Assembly: GCF_000158475.2 (NCBI RefSeq)
Contig: NZ_KI392031.1
Location: forward strand, 124,001-188,000
Direction: 5' to 3'
DNA length: 64,000 bases
Origin: Oxalobacter paraformigenes
GTDB taxonomy: Bacteria > Pseudomonadota > Gammaproteobacteria > Burkholderiales > Burkholderiaceae_D
Part shown: one piece after another, positions 31,225 to 41,057 of the stretch
Layout of the letters: the number at the start of each line of letters is the position of its first letter
Numbering within the stretch: position 1 is the first letter of the stretch
Notes under the pieces: model-generated
Databases searched by the model: none
Told to the model about the DNA's origin: nothing
Seen by the model: the letters and a program-made list of their open reading frames with translations, nothing else
Translations under genes and position numbers: made by a program

Positions 31225-31230
31225 TATAAT
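31225..31230 (+). promoter_or_regulatory. -10 element upstream of ssb
   Basis: A perfect TATAAT is placed 62 bp before the ssb ATG. The -35 at 17 bp is poor. Confidence 0.4.
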
Positions 31231-31291
31231 ACGGTTTCATTTACGGGAGTGTATTTCTAACCTCATCCTTCAATTCCATCAGGAGAAAGTC

Positions 31292-31762
31292 ATGGCATCG
31301 ATTAACAAGGTTATCATCGTCGGCAATCTCGGTCGCGATCCGGAAAACCGTTATTTGCCCAGCGGTGAACAGGTTACGGGCATTGCGGTTGCCACGACCG
31401 ACCGCTGGAAAGACAAGGCGACAGGGGAACAGAAGGAAGCGACGGAATGGCATCGTGTTTCGTTTTTCGGCAAGCTCGCCGAGATTGCCGGCCAGTATCT
31501 GAAAAAGGGATCGCAGGTCTATATCGAAGGGCGCCTCAGAACGCGGAAATACACGGACAAGGAAGGCATTGACCGTTACGCGACCGAAATCATTGCCGAC
31601 ACCATGCAGATGTTGGGCAGCCGTCAGGGCGCCGGGGATCCGTCTGACGATCGGGGCGCGTATCAGCCGCCTTCCCGTCCCGCGCAAAATGCCGGACAGC
31701 AACGCCAGCAGGGCAGTCGCCCGCCCAGCCTGTCTGATATGGATGACGATATTCCGTTTTAA
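31292..31762 (+). CDS. ssb: Single-stranded DNA-binding protein
   Basis: This 156-residue protein starts [21 protein letters not shown] at 31292, after an AGGAGAAAG ribosome-binding site; the longer frame from 31208 was rejected. The OB-fold spans about residues 3-110 ([41 protein letters not shown]). A Gln/Pro-rich flexible linker follows, and the acidic tip DDDIPF recruits repair and replication proteins. It is divergent from uvrA with a shared LexA box. A terminator follows. Confidence 0.97.
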   Translation: MASINKVIIVGNLGRDPENRYLPSGEQVTGIAVATTDRWKDKATGEQKEATEWHRVSFFGKLAEIAGQYLKKGSQVYIEGRLRTRKYTDKEGIDRYATEIIADTMQMLGSRQGAGDPSDDRGAYQPPSRPAQNAGQQRQQGSRPPSLSDMDDDIPF

Positions 31763-31782
31763 GGGAACGGTTTATTGCAAAA

Positions 31783-31816
31783 ATGCCGGTTACGGTTTTC
31801 CGAACCGGTATTTTTG
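31783..31816 (+). terminator. Terminator of ssb
   Basis: Arms ATGCCGGTT (31783-31791) and AACCGGTAT (31803-31811) pair with one G-T and run into TTTTG. Confidence 0.7.
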
Positions 31817-32426
31817 TTTCGGAAATCCCGCTGGAAACGGCTGAATCCGGAAAGAGCCGGTGCCAGAGCGGGGATGAGACTGGAAAGAATACTTTTTTGG
31901 GCGTTTCCCGGTGTGTCAAATAGCGGGAATAGCGCCGATCAACCTTTCGGCTGTGATCTTCAAAAATGGAGGGAATCGGTCCGGCCATGATGCCAGCTCA
32001 TTTACACAGTGTATGTGGCTGGCGTTTTCCCGGACTGAGGTGCCTTGGCTTGTCTTAGAACCCGGATGTCTCTCTGTCTGAAAAAGGGGTGTGCTGACCG
32101 GAGCGGCGCGCTGATCAGTATGCCGGACGGGAGTGCGGCCGTTTTTGACGGCGCTTATCTTATGGCCGGAGTCGCTTCCGGCATGATGGCAAACGGGATA
32201 CCCGCCGGATTTGGGCCGCTTCCCATAAAAACGGCCATTTTCAGCATGACGCTATCCTGACGGTCTTTTGAACGCATCCGGTTTCGGCAAGTCTTCCCGA
32301 ATTCGGCAAGTGCCTTTGCAATGCCTGTCTTAAGCTGGACTGGGGTTTACCGGTACGGTTTTGGGCGAGGAACGCGTTTGGCAAGGGAATTCAGAACGGA
32401 GGCTTGCAAGGTTTCCCGCCGATAGC
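31817..32426. other. Gene-free stretch between ssb and MFS gene
   Basis: There is no convincing gene. A 71-codon frame at 32045-32260 has no ribosome-binding site and no recognisable domain. A GCCAGC/GCTGGC hairpin followed by TTTT (about 31991-32028) may be a second terminator. Confidence 0.4.
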
Positions 32427-33599
32427 TCAGTTCTGCGAAAGCCCGTTGATGATCCTTCTTCCCGCAAACCAGACCAGCAGGGCGAAAAGGCCGGTGGCGC
32501 ACAGCGCCATGCTGAAGCTGCCGGTATATTCCCGGACGGTTCCCAGTACCAGCGTCAGCATGACGTTGGCGATGTTGGCGATCATGTTCATGAAGCCGGC
32601 GGCAGTCGCCAGATAGACCGGCGACATGACACTGCCGGTCAGGCTGAAGATCGAACCGTAATTGGATCCGCCCAGAACGGCCAGCAGCATGCCGACAGCC
32701 AGTCCAATGTAAACGTTTCCGGCCAGTCCCAGAAGGATATAAAGGATGCCGATAGCCAGAACTGCCGTATTGGTTATCCAGCTGCGGGAAAACCACCGGA
32801 GAAAAACGCTTCCGTAAGCGCGGCCCAGGGTTCCGACCAACAAAACGCATCCGGTGGCCAGGCTCCACGCCACGGCAGTACTTTTTCCATCCATGTCGGC
32901 CAGAATGGAGGGCAGCCACTGGCCGAGATTGTTCAGTGTCCCGTAAGAGAGGCCGTGGAACATGCCCAGTGCCCAGATCGGAACGGATGTCGAGACGGTT
33001 TTAAGGGCGGCCAGCAGATTGCCGAGAGTACTGGCGCTGTTTGCGCCGCTTTTTCTGACGCGTGCCGGCAACAACAGGGACAGCAAGGCGGCTCCCAGAG
33101 CGAGTGCGGCCGGAATCAGATAGGAAAACCGCCAGGCTGCACCGCCCAGATAGGGTAGCGTCACGAAAGGAAGCATGGTGCCGAGACAGAATGAGGCTCC
33201 TTGTATTCCCTGTGCCTGTGCGACTTTTTCCGGGGGTGCCAGCATGCCCGTGACTTTGACGCCCGCCAGAAAAAGTAGGCCGGAACTGAGCCCCGCCATG
33301 AAGCGCAATCCCGTTGCCAGAGCCAGATTTTCCGGGGCGAGAAAAGGCAGCAAACTGGCGGCCATGGCAATAAATATGGCGATCAGAAAACCCCGGTAAA
33401 CGCCGATTTTGTCGAGGATCAGGCCCGCGGGCAGTTGCACGAGACTGTGGGCCCAGAGCAGTCCGCTTAAAAACAGGGAAAGCCCGGCATAACCGATGCC
33501 GAAAAGAGCCATGAACTGGGTACTGAGCGGCGCGACGCTCATGAATAAATATCCTGCACTGATGCTGATGACGGCAGGAAACCAGATGATCGAAAGCAT
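32427..33599 (-). CDS. Major facilitator superfamily transporter
   Basis: This 390-residue protein has about 12 hydrophobic helices. The first loop carries LAHSLVQLPAGLILDKIGVYRG-like sequence (the DKIGVYRG part matches the MFS motif A pattern D.hG.rr), and RFMAGLSSGLLFLAGVKV lies in helix 4. A second half begins near VSTSVPIWALGMFHGLSYG. The substrate is not recognisable. The start at 33599 is an ATG with a weak ribosome-binding site. It stands alone between uvrA-ssb and the ZIP gene. MFS membership is clear from topology, while function is unknown. Confidence 0.82.
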   Translation of the reverse strand: MLSIIWFPAVISISAGYLFMSVAPLSTQFMALFGIGYAGLSLFLSGLLWAHSLVQLPAGLILDKIGVYRGFLIAIFIAMAASLLPFLAPENLALATGLRFMAGLSSGLLFLAGVKVTGMLAPPEKVAQAQGIQGASFCLGTMLPFVTLPYLGGAAWRFSYLIPAALALGAALLSLLLPARVRKSGANSASTLGNLLAALKTVSTSVPIWALGMFHGLSYGTLNNLGQWLPSILADMDGKSTAVAWSLATGCVLLVGTLGRAYGSVFLRWFSRSWITNTAVLAIGILYILLGLAGNVYIGLAVGMLLAVLGGSNYGSIFSLTGSVMSPVYLATAAGFMNMIANIANVMLTLVLGTVREYTGSFSMALCATGLFALLVWFAGRRIINGLSQN

Positions 33600-34009
33600 G
33601 TTAGCCCGGTACGGTTATTGAAAAATCGGAAACAATGAAATTATCGGCAATTCATCGCCAGCTGGCGAACGGATTTTTCATTTTCACTATACCTGTCCTC
33701 TTCTTATAACAAAAATACTTTTTTTGTGGGCAATTTATAGGTTTCATGAATAAATCCGCGAAAGAGGGAACGAGCAAACCCGAAAGGCGTACCCGTTGCA
33801 TTTCGGTAAGTGGGCTATACTTCATGAAGGTGGTGGAACGGCTTTTTCATGGCCGGGAAAGCTGTTTGCGAGGATAACAGTTGTTTCTGTACCGAGTGAA
33901 ACGGTTTTCTGCCTTTTTTTGCGTGATCTTGAAAAGCAGACAGAAAGTCTGATTTAGCCTTTAAGTGAAACGGCGTCAACTTGGCAAACAGGCTTTACAA
34001 AAGTAAAAC
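33600..34009. promoter_or_regulatory. Divergent promoter region MFS / ZIP
   Basis: There is no gene here. The stretch is AT-rich near 33700-33760, which would suit the promoter of the minus-strand MFS gene. No specific operator is recognised. Confidence 0.35.
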
Positions 34010-34957
34010 ATGACATTTGAAAAAACAAAACGCCCGGAAAACAAAACCGCACCGGGGTGGTGGAACGCCTGCCTTCATTATTCGAGGCGGCACTGGTTTT
34101 ATGCCGGCTTTCTTTTGCTGTCGTCAGTGACGATTCTGGCGCTTTTTTTGCAAAGTCTTTTTCAGCTTGCCTCCGGCGGCGTCAGTCTGGCCATGCAATA
34201 TGCCGTTGCCGGCGGGCTGGCCGGTTTTGCCGGGACGGCACTGGGCGCCGTCCCGGCGCTCGTCTTAAAACGTTTGCCGGCTTATGTCGAAGATACCATG
34301 CTGGGTTTTGCGGCAGGCATGATGATGGCGGCCAGCGCTTTTTCGCTGATATTGCCGGGACTGGACGCCGGAATGTCCATGACTGGCAACAAGGCATATG
34401 GAGCCGGTATTGTCGTCCTCGGTATGGCGCTGGGCGTCATTCTGATGCTGAGTCTGGACAAATTCACCCCTCATGAACATGAAACGATCGGTTCATTCGG
34501 GCCGGGAAACGACCGGTTCAACAAGGTATGGCTCTTTGTCTTTGCCATTTCCCTGCATAATTTGCCTGAAGGCATGGCGATCGGCGTCGGTTTTTCGCAA
34601 GCCGATATGGCAATCGGCCTGCCGCTGACGATCGCGATCGTGCTGCAGGATATTCCCGAAGGACTGGCTGTTGCGCTTGCCTTGCGCAGCGCGGGCGTCA
34701 GCCGTCTGAGAGCGGTGCTGATTGCCGCCGCGACAGGGATTTTCGAACCGTTCGGATCGCTCCTGGGGGTTGGCCTTTCAAGCGGGCTTGCCCTGTCGTA
34801 CCCTGTCGGTCTTGGTTTTGCGGCTGGCGCCATGCTTTTTGTCGTGTCGCATGAAGTGATTCCGGAAACGCACCGGAACGGTCACCAGACACCGGCCACA
34901 GTGGGCCTGATGGCGGGTTTTGCGCTGATGATGGTGCTCGATACCACGCTGGGGTAA
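34010..34957 (+). CDS. ZIP family divalent metal transporter
   Basis: This 315-residue inner-membrane protein has about eight helices. Helix 4 carries the metal-site motif SLHNLPEGMAIGVGF and helix 5 carries QDIPEGLAVALAL, the binuclear centre of ZIP proteins. A cytoplasmic loop has FTPHEHETIG, a histidine-containing segment typical of metal-sensing loops. The overall pattern resembles the Bordetella ZIPB type with an N-terminal extra helix. It probably imports zinc or a related divalent ion. No Zur-type operator was identified upstream. The ribosome-binding site is weak. Confidence 0.87.
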   Translation: MTFEKTKRPENKTAPGWWNACLHYSRRHWFYAGFLLLSSVTILALFLQSLFQLASGGVSLAMQYAVAGGLAGFAGTALGAVPALVLKRLPAYVEDTMLGFAAGMMMAASAFSLILPGLDAGMSMTGNKAYGAGIVVLGMALGVILMLSLDKFTPHEHETIGSFGPGNDRFNKVWLFVFAISLHNLPEGMAIGVGFSQADMAIGLPLTIAIVLQDIPEGLAVALALRSAGVSRLRAVLIAAATGIFEPFGSLLGVGLSSGLALSYPVGLGFAAGAMLFVVSHEVIPETHRNGHQTPATVGLMAGFALMMVLDTTLG

Positions 34958-35097
34958 TGCCGTGCCCGCAACTGTCCCTGCGACGATTGGATTTCCGTAT
35001 TTTTTAAAGAAACGGTAATATTGTCCTGAAATAATGGGGAATGGCCCACAGGATCATCATGGGCTTTTACAGGCGGTTTTAGAAAAGGCGTGTCGGC

Positions 35098-36552
35098 ATG
35101 TTCGCTGCAATAGATCTCGGTTCCAACAGTTTTCGTCTGCATATCGGAGAGTACGTCAATGGGGTGATTTGCGTGGTCAAGAGTGCGCGCGAGCCGAACC
35201 GGCTGGCGGCTGGACTCGACAAAAACAATGTTTTGTCCGAAGAAGCCATGGCGCGCGGTCTGGAAGCGCTTAAAAAGCTGCGCGCCATTTTGGATGCCTA
35301 CCCTCTCTCGGATGTCCGGGCCGTTGCCACCAATACGCTCCGGATCGCTTCCAATGCGCCGGTTTTTTTGCAGAATGCGGAAAAGGTGCTGGGTTATCCT
35401 ATTGAAGTCATCTCGGGAGAAGAAGAGGGAAGGCTGATTTATCTGGGAGTGGCCAATGTGCTGGCGCGTCCTGAAGAAAGACGCCTCGTTATCGATATCG
35501 GGGGCGGATCGACAGAACTGATTTGCGGAAAAGGGCAGGAAATAGAACGGGTCGAGTCGTTTAGCGTCGGTACCGTTCGCCAGAGTCTGGCTTTTTTTCA
35601 TGACGGCATTATCGATGGCGCTTCTTTTGAAGCGGCGATCCTGTCGGCACGAAGCCAGTTTGAAGATGCGGTGGATTACTACCGTTCCTGCGGCTGGACC
35701 GAGGTTTACGGTTCTTCCGGCACCATTCGCGCCATAGCCGAAATCCTTGCTGTCAACCGGATTGGCGACGGCCGTTTCACGCTTGAAAACCTGGAACGGC
35801 TGAGGGAAAAAATGATCGGGGCAGGGCACCTCAATCAGCTGAAACTCGATGGCATCAAGGCGGAACGCGCTTCGTCGATTCTGGGCGGCCTGACGATTTT
35901 GGTCGTGTTGCTGAAAGATTTCGGCATCGGTGTTTTGAAACCGATCGAAGCCGGCCTCCGTATGGGCATCATGTGGGACATTTACCTGATGGCGACCGAG
36001 AAAGACCGCCGGGAAGAAGCGATCCGGGAAATGCTGAAGCGCTACCAGGTCGATGAACAACGGGCTATCCGGGTAGCCAATTATGCCCTGGCTATTTACA
36101 AGCAGATGAATCCGGAAGCGGACAAGTTCCTGAAACTGTTGTACTGGAGCGCCTTGCTGCACGAGATCGGTATTTTCATCTCGCCGACCAATTATCACAA
36201 ACACGGAGCTTATCTGATCGAAAACGCCGACATGGCCGGGTTCACGGCACGGGAACAGCGCCAGATGAGCCGGTTTGTTCTCGGGCAAAAAGGCAATCTC
36301 AGGAAACTGAACGGCATTATGACGGTTCCCGATGCCATCAAGGCTGTGCTGGCCCTGCGGCTGGCGGTCATGTTTCAGCATTCCAAAGTCAATTTCAAGC
36401 CGGAAAAAATAAAAGTCCGGGTCAAAAACCGGATCGAGATGACGATGCCGAAGGAATGGCTGAATCTGTATCCCACCTTGCTGTACTGGCTTGAACGGGA
36501 GTGCGACTGGTGGGAAGAGGTAGGGATTGCCCTGACTGTCCGCACAGTCTGA
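35098..36552 (+). CDS. ppx: Exopolyphosphatase (Ppx/GppA family)
   Basis: This 484-residue protein belongs to the actin-fold Ppx/GppA phosphatases. It starts FAAIDLGSNSFRLHIGEY (phosphate loop 1), followed by VRAVATNTLRIASN, VISGEEEGRLIYLGV (catalytic Glu region) and LVIDIGGGSTELI (phosphate loop 2). A C-terminal HD-like domain contains LLHEIGIFISPTNYHKH. It releases phosphate from polyphosphate ends, opposing Ppk1, encoded 2 kb away on the other strand. Polyphosphatase is preferred over pppGpp phosphatase because of the ppk neighbourhood, but sequence alone does not exclude the latter. Confidence 0.9.
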   Translation: MFAAIDLGSNSFRLHIGEYVNGVICVVKSAREPNRLAAGLDKNNVLSEEAMARGLEALKKLRAILDAYPLSDVRAVATNTLRIASNAPVFLQNAEKVLGYPIEVISGEEEGRLIYLGVANVLARPEERRLVIDIGGGSTELICGKGQEIERVESFSVGTVRQSLAFFHDGIIDGASFEAAILSARSQFEDAVDYYRSCGWTEVYGSSGTIRAIAEILAVNRIGDGRFTLENLERLREKMIGAGHLNQLKLDGIKAERASSILGGLTILVVLLKDFGIGVLKPIEAGLRMGIMWDIYLMATEKDRREEAIREMLKRYQVDEQRAIRVANYALAIYKQMNPEADKFLKLLYWSALLHEIGIFISPTNYHKHGAYLIENADMAGFTAREQRQMSRFVLGQKGNLRKLNGIMTVPDAIKAVLALRLAVMFQHSKVNFKPEKIKVRVKNRIEMTMPKEWLNLYPTLLYWLERECDWWEEVGIALTVRTV

Positions 36553-36565
36553 AGGATGTGGCGGT

Positions 36566-38347
36566 TCACTTGTAGAGACTGTAAACGCTTTTGTTCGGGT
36601 TTTCCTTGATGTGGGCCAGCCGGACAGCGCGTTCGACACTCAGGCGGGAGAGCGAGACTTCCGGAAATTGTTTGCCGAGCGTAAATTGCAGGACTTCGTG
36701 AACCGGGTTTTTCAGGCGCGCCAGAATCAGCTTCTTGCCTTCTTTTCTCATTTCCGCAAAAAAATCGCGCAAGGCTTCGACGCTGGTCGCGTCCAGATCG
36801 GTCGTCTGTTCCAGACTTAAAATAACGGTATGAACCGGCAATTCGCTGGACGAGACGATTTCACGCGCCTGCAAAAGGATACGGTCGGCATTGGCGAAAA
36901 ACATGCTCTGATCGGGTCTTAAAATCAGGATGCCCGAAACCGGTTTCGCTTCCGGGAAAACCGAAAGACTGACAAAATCGTGGCTCTGGCCCAGACGGCC
37001 CAGAACGGAAACGGTCGATTTCGAGTTTTGCCGCAACATCATCAGCAGGCTGATGGCAATCGCAATCATCAGTCCCTGCAACACGCCCAGCAACAGGACG
37101 GCCAGAACGGAAGCGACGATCAGGAGACGGTCGATTTTCCAGTTGAAGTACAGTCTGAAGCTGGACAGGGTCAGCGTTGTGGCCATGGTGGAAATAACGA
37201 TGGCGGCCAGAACCGGAATGGGAATCCATTCGATATATGGCAGGACGGTCAGAATAATGATCAGGGTAATGAGCATGGCATAGATGCCGGCAAGACGCGT
37301 TTTCGCGCCGTAAGCTTCATTGGCTGCCGTTGCGGAATAGCCTGCGCCGACCGGCATTCCCTGAAAAATGCCGGAAACGAGGTTGGATATGCCCAGCGCG
37401 AACAGATCGCGGTTGGGCGCGATGGCGTCATGATGCTTCATCGCGAAACTGCGGATGGAACCGTACGATTCAGCGTACAGGATGAATACGAGCGCAATGC
37501 CGATTTCAAATAACTGCATCCATTCCGGATAGGAAAGGGCCGGAATCATCGGGTTGTTCAGATTCAGATTGATGGTTCCGACATTGGGAACGCCATACGC
37601 GGGCAAATCAAACCACTTGCTGGCAAGGATGCCGAGAAGAATGACAAGCGTTCCGCTGGGGATGTTTCTGAATTTTCCGTTTTGAATCCGTCGCAGCCAT
37701 TCGACCAGTCCCAGAAAGAGAAGGGCCAGTACAGTCGTCACAAGGCAGCGGACATTCCAGAATTCGAATTGCCTGAACACGTCGAAAATGAAGGCGAAAA
37801 GATTGTCTTTTTCTATATTGAGGTTTAGTACGGCAGTGGCTTGCTTGATGATGATGACGATGGCCAGTCCGAACGTGAAACCCCGCAATACCGGTTTTGC
37901 GATAAAGTCCGTCACGTTTCCCATTCGCGTTATGGCGGCCAGAATGAAAAGGATCCCTGTCATGATAACAAGGCCCGAGGCCAGTACCAGGCGGAGCCGG
38001 GCATTGTCTTGCGCCATGGTCATGGTCGCCGCTGCCAGAACGACGGCAGAAGACGACGTGGGTGAAACAAGCGCAAAACGGCTCGAACCCAGCAGGCCGT
38101 AACAGAGCAGTCCGGCAAAAAGCCCGATGATACCGGCTTGTGCGGGCAAGTTGCCAATCCCGGAATAGGCGAGCGCCTGAGGCAGCAAGAGACCCGCAAT
38201 GGACAAGCCGGCAATTACATCCTGCCAGTTCAGTTTGCCGGCGTATTTGGCGCGTATTTTCCCGAAGTCTTCTTTTGCCGGCAGATTCATGAGATCGTTT
38301 AAGGAAACAGTGCTTTCAGTCTGGTTTTTCAGGCAGTCGGAATCCAC
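36566..38347 (-). CDS. SulP/SLC26 family anion transporter with STAS domain
   Basis: This 593-residue protein starts with a GTG at 38347; an ATG at codon 20 is an alternative and neither has a strong ribosome-binding site. The membrane part (about 40-440) includes DVIAGLSIAGLLLPQALAYSGIGNLPAQAGIIG, the SulP signature, and SPTSSSAVVLAAA. The C-terminal STAS domain (about 470-575) carries HTVILSLEQTTDLDATSVEAL. It would be an inner-membrane symporter or exchanger for sulfate, bicarbonate or a dicarboxylate. The substrate is open. It sits between ppx and ppk, transcribed like ppk. Confidence 0.87.
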   Translation of the reverse strand: MDSDCLKNQTESTVSLNDLMNLPAKEDFGKIRAKYAGKLNWQDVIAGLSIAGLLLPQALAYSGIGNLPAQAGIIGLFAGLLCYGLLGSSRFALVSPTSSSAVVLAAATMTMAQDNARLRLVLASGLVIMTGILFILAAITRMGNVTDFIAKPVLRGFTFGLAIVIIIKQATAVLNLNIEKDNLFAFIFDVFRQFEFWNVRCLVTTVLALLFLGLVEWLRRIQNGKFRNIPSGTLVILLGILASKWFDLPAYGVPNVGTINLNLNNPMIPALSYPEWMQLFEIGIALVFILYAESYGSIRSFAMKHHDAIAPNRDLFALGISNLVSGIFQGMPVGAGYSATAANEAYGAKTRLAGIYAMLITLIIILTVLPYIEWIPIPVLAAIVISTMATTLTLSSFRLYFNWKIDRLLIVASVLAVLLLGVLQGLMIAIAISLLMMLRQNSKSTVSVLGRLGQSHDFVSLSVFPEAKPVSGILILRPDQSMFFANADRILLQAREIVSSSELPVHTVILSLEQTTDLDATSVEALRDFFAEMRKEGKKLILARLKNPVHEVLQFTLGKQFPEVSLSRLSVERAVRLAHIKENPNKSVYSLYK

Positions 38348-38545
38348 TATTATTCTGGAAGAAGTACGATTCAGACCGGTTACCGTATTGTATACAGATT
38401 TGCCGGCAACATATTGGGCCGCCTTAAAAAGGATGACTTAAAAGATACGCAAAGCGGGCGCGGCGGATGGGTGTCTTGAGAAAACCGGGGACTGCCGGTA
38501 ATGGAGCGGCAAGGGCGGGAAATGGCAGAGGAAAAGCCCGAACGT

Positions 38546-40834
38546 TCAGGTGAGTGTTTCCCGCGGAGAATCGCCGGTTGTCCCGGCCGTTTGCATGGCT
38601 GTACCGGTTTCGCCAGGAATTGTTTCAGTCAGTGGCGATTCTTCAGGGCCGATTGTCCCGGAAGGTTCGTCGCTAGGTACCGGATCACGCAGATTTTTCA
38701 AGGGCCCGTTTTCCAGTTGCAACGGTTCCGGGCCGACCAGTTCTTTGGGGGCACTGGCGTCGTAGAGGCCGGCCAGATACTGCTGGGCTCCGAAAGGAAC
38801 CTGTTTTTTGCGCAGTTTGCGACGCCGGTAAGTGCCGTTCGGCTGAAGTTCCCAGGAATTGGTGTTGTCGCGAAGATAATACTTGAGGCCTTCGGCAATA
38901 ACCCGCTTTTTCAGTGCCGGGTCGAGTACGGGATAGGCTACTTCGATTCGCCTGAACAAGTTGCGGGCCATCCAGTCGGCGCTGGAAAGATAAAGGTCGT
39001 GTTTCAGATCGTTTCTGAAGTAATAGATCCGTTCATGTTCCAGAAAACGGCCGATAATGGAGCGGACACGGATGTTTTCCGACAGGCCAGGGACTCCCGG
39101 CCTCAGGGAACAGGCGCCCCGGACAATCAGATCGATTTTGACTCCTGAGGAAGAAGCAAGGTAAAGCGCGCGTATGACGGATTCGTCGATTAACGAGTTC
39201 ATCTTGGCGACAATTCTGGCGGGTTTCCCCTGGCGGGCAATGCGGATTTCATTCAGTATGGCCCTGATCAGATGCCTGTGGAGGGTGAACGGCGCCAGCC
39301 AGAGGTAATCCAGTTTTTTCGGTTTTGTCAAACTGGTCAGATGCAGGAAGACCTCGTTGACTTCACTGGTGATCTGCGGATGGGCGGTCAACAGTCCGAA
39401 ATCCGTATAGAGCTTGGTGGTTGCAGGGTGATAATTCCCGGTTCCAAGGTGGCAATAGTAACGGAAGGCGCCCTGTTCACGGCGGATCACCAAAGCCAGC
39501 TTCGCATGGGTTTTCAGACCCATGACGCCATAGACGACCTGTGCTCCCGCCTGCTCGAGCTGCTGTGCCCAGTCGATGTTCTGTTCTTCATCAAAGCGGG
39601 CTTTCAGCTCCACGATGACGATGACTTCTTTTCCCCGGTTGGCCGCCGCGATCAGCGCTTCCATCAGTTCGGACGTCATGCCGACCCGGTAAATCGTCTG
39701 TTTGATGACCACAACGTCCGGATCGTCAGCGGCATTACGGATGAAATCGATGACCGACTTGAACGTCTGGAAAGGATGGTGCAGGAGAATATCCTTTTTC
39801 TTCAGCTTGCTGAAAAGATCGGTGTCGTTCCCCGCATCGGGATGAACGGAAGCCTGATAGGGCGGGAAATAAAGCGAAGGCGTTTTGACAAAATTGAAAA
39901 TTTCCGACAGGCGCACCATGTTGACCGGGCCGTTTACCCGGTAAAGATAATCTTCATCCAGACCGAATTCGTTTAACAGGAATGTCGCCAGATCGTCCGG
40001 ACAGTTTTTGGCGACTTCCAGTCTGACGGCTGCGCCGAAATGGCGATTCTGAAGGCTGATTTTCAGGGCTTGCCGCAAATTTTTAACCTCTTCTTCATCG
40101 ACCCACAAATCGCTGTCGCGCGTAACGCGAAATTGTGAGTAGGCGATCACTTCGCGTTCAGGGAAGAGATCGGAAATGTGGGCATGAATGACCGAGGAGA
40201 GCAGGCACAAGGTAATGCCGTCGTCAGACAGTTCATCAGGCAGCTTGATGACTCTCGGTAGGACTCTGGGGGCCTTGACGATGGCGATGGCGCTGCCGCG
40301 TCCGAAGGCATCTTTTCCGGCCAGTGAAATAATGAAGTTGAGGCTTTTATTGGCGACCTGCGGAAAAGGGTGGGCGGGATCCAGCACAATGGGCGTTAAA
40401 AGCGGACGGATCTGGCTCTCGAAATAGGATTTGACCCATGCCCGTTGCGCTTCGTTCCTGTCGTTATGGCTCAAAAGATGGATGCCATTCTTGGCAAGCT
40501 GGGGCAGGATTTTCCGGTTCAACAGGGCATACTGATGTTCCACCAGTGCATGGCACCGGACACTGATTTGGTGGAGCAGGCTGTTGGCGCCGGATACCGC
40601 CGTCTTTTCCTGGGTCTGGCGCGCATGAAGGCTGGATATTCTGACTTCGAAAAATTCATCCAGATTGCTGCTGCCGATGCAAAGATAACGCAAGCGTTCA
40701 AGGAGAGGCAGGCTTTCGTCTTCCGCCTGCGCAAGGACGCGCCGGTTGAATTCGAGCAGGGAAAGGTCACGGTTTAAATAAAGATTGGGCTCGAGTGAAC
40801 CGGTTGGCAGATTCTGGACGGGTTTTCTTGCCAT
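38546..40834 (-). CDS. ppk: Polyphosphate kinase 1
   Basis: This approximately 762-residue enzyme polymerises ATP gamma-phosphate into polyphosphate. I prefer the ATG at 40834 (MARKPVQNL), although an in-frame GTG at 40852 would add six residues and has an AGGAT before it. The N-terminal domain has LYLNRDLSLLEFNRRVLAQA. The catalytic histidine region is GLKTHAKLALVIRR. DPDVVVIKQTIYRVG and YCHLGTGNYHPATTKLYTDF follow, then a second phospholipase-D-like domain. The C-terminus has a ~60-residue acidic, low-complexity tail (EPLQLEN...ETLT) beyond the usual end. A Pho box lies upstream. Confidence 0.95.
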   Translation of the reverse strand: MARKPVQNLPTGSLEPNLYLNRDLSLLEFNRRVLAQAEDESLPLLERLRYLCIGSSNLDEFFEVRISSLHARQTQEKTAVSGANSLLHQISVRCHALVEHQYALLNRKILPQLAKNGIHLLSHNDRNEAQRAWVKSYFESQIRPLLTPIVLDPAHPFPQVANKSLNFIISLAGKDAFGRGSAIAIVKAPRVLPRVIKLPDELSDDGITLCLLSSVIHAHISDLFPEREVIAYSQFRVTRDSDLWVDEEEVKNLRQALKISLQNRHFGAAVRLEVAKNCPDDLATFLLNEFGLDEDYLYRVNGPVNMVRLSEIFNFVKTPSLYFPPYQASVHPDAGNDTDLFSKLKKKDILLHHPFQTFKSVIDFIRNAADDPDVVVIKQTIYRVGMTSELMEALIAAANRGKEVIVIVELKARFDEEQNIDWAQQLEQAGAQVVYGVMGLKTHAKLALVIRREQGAFRYYCHLGTGNYHPATTKLYTDFGLLTAHPQITSEVNEVFLHLTSLTKPKKLDYLWLAPFTLHRHLIRAILNEIRIARQGKPARIVAKMNSLIDESVIRALYLASSSGVKIDLIVRGACSLRPGVPGLSENIRVRSIIGRFLEHERIYYFRNDLKHDLYLSSADWMARNLFRRIEVAYPVLDPALKKRVIAEGLKYYLRDNTNSWELQPNGTYRRRKLRKKQVPFGAQQYLAGLYDASAPKELVGPEPLQLENGPLKNLRDPVPSDEPSGTIGPEESPLTETIPGETGTAMQTAGTTGDSPRETLT

Positions 40835-40887
40835 GAATGCGCTTTCGGGCACGGTATATCCTGATTATCTGTTCGTCTATGTTTTGA

Positions 40888-40921
40888 ATCATAACAAAAA
40901 AAAATGACGAAATGATGACAG
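40888..40921 (-). promoter_or_regulatory. Pho box and -10 element upstream of ppk
   Basis: Read on the minus strand, CTGTCAT (40921-40915), four bases, then TCGTCAT (40910-40904) matches the 7-4-7 PhoB direct-repeat layout; the second half matches 5 of 7. TATGAT (40893-40888) follows after 10 bp, the spacing expected for a PhoB-activated promoter. It lies 54-87 bp before the preferred start codon. It predicts induction of ppk under phosphate limitation. Confidence 0.7.
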
Positions 40922-41057
40922 GAACCGCTTAATTGACAGCAGCTTGACCAGCTTCATGAAGTGAGCGTTCACTTTGGAAAACGGATCAGACACAGAGTGG
41001 CAGTTGGCAGATGACGGCATGGCCTGGACATGCCGCCGTTCTGCACGATGCAAGGAT

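Noticed and set aside
32045-32260. 71-codon frame between ssb and the MFS gene
   Set aside because: No ribosome-binding site, no domain, and isolated in a low-information gap.
34882-36639. 585-codon minus-strand open frame opposite ppx
   Set aside because: It is antisense to a clear Ppx gene with family motifs. The translation is Arg/Gln/His-rich without domains and mirrors the codon bias of ppx.
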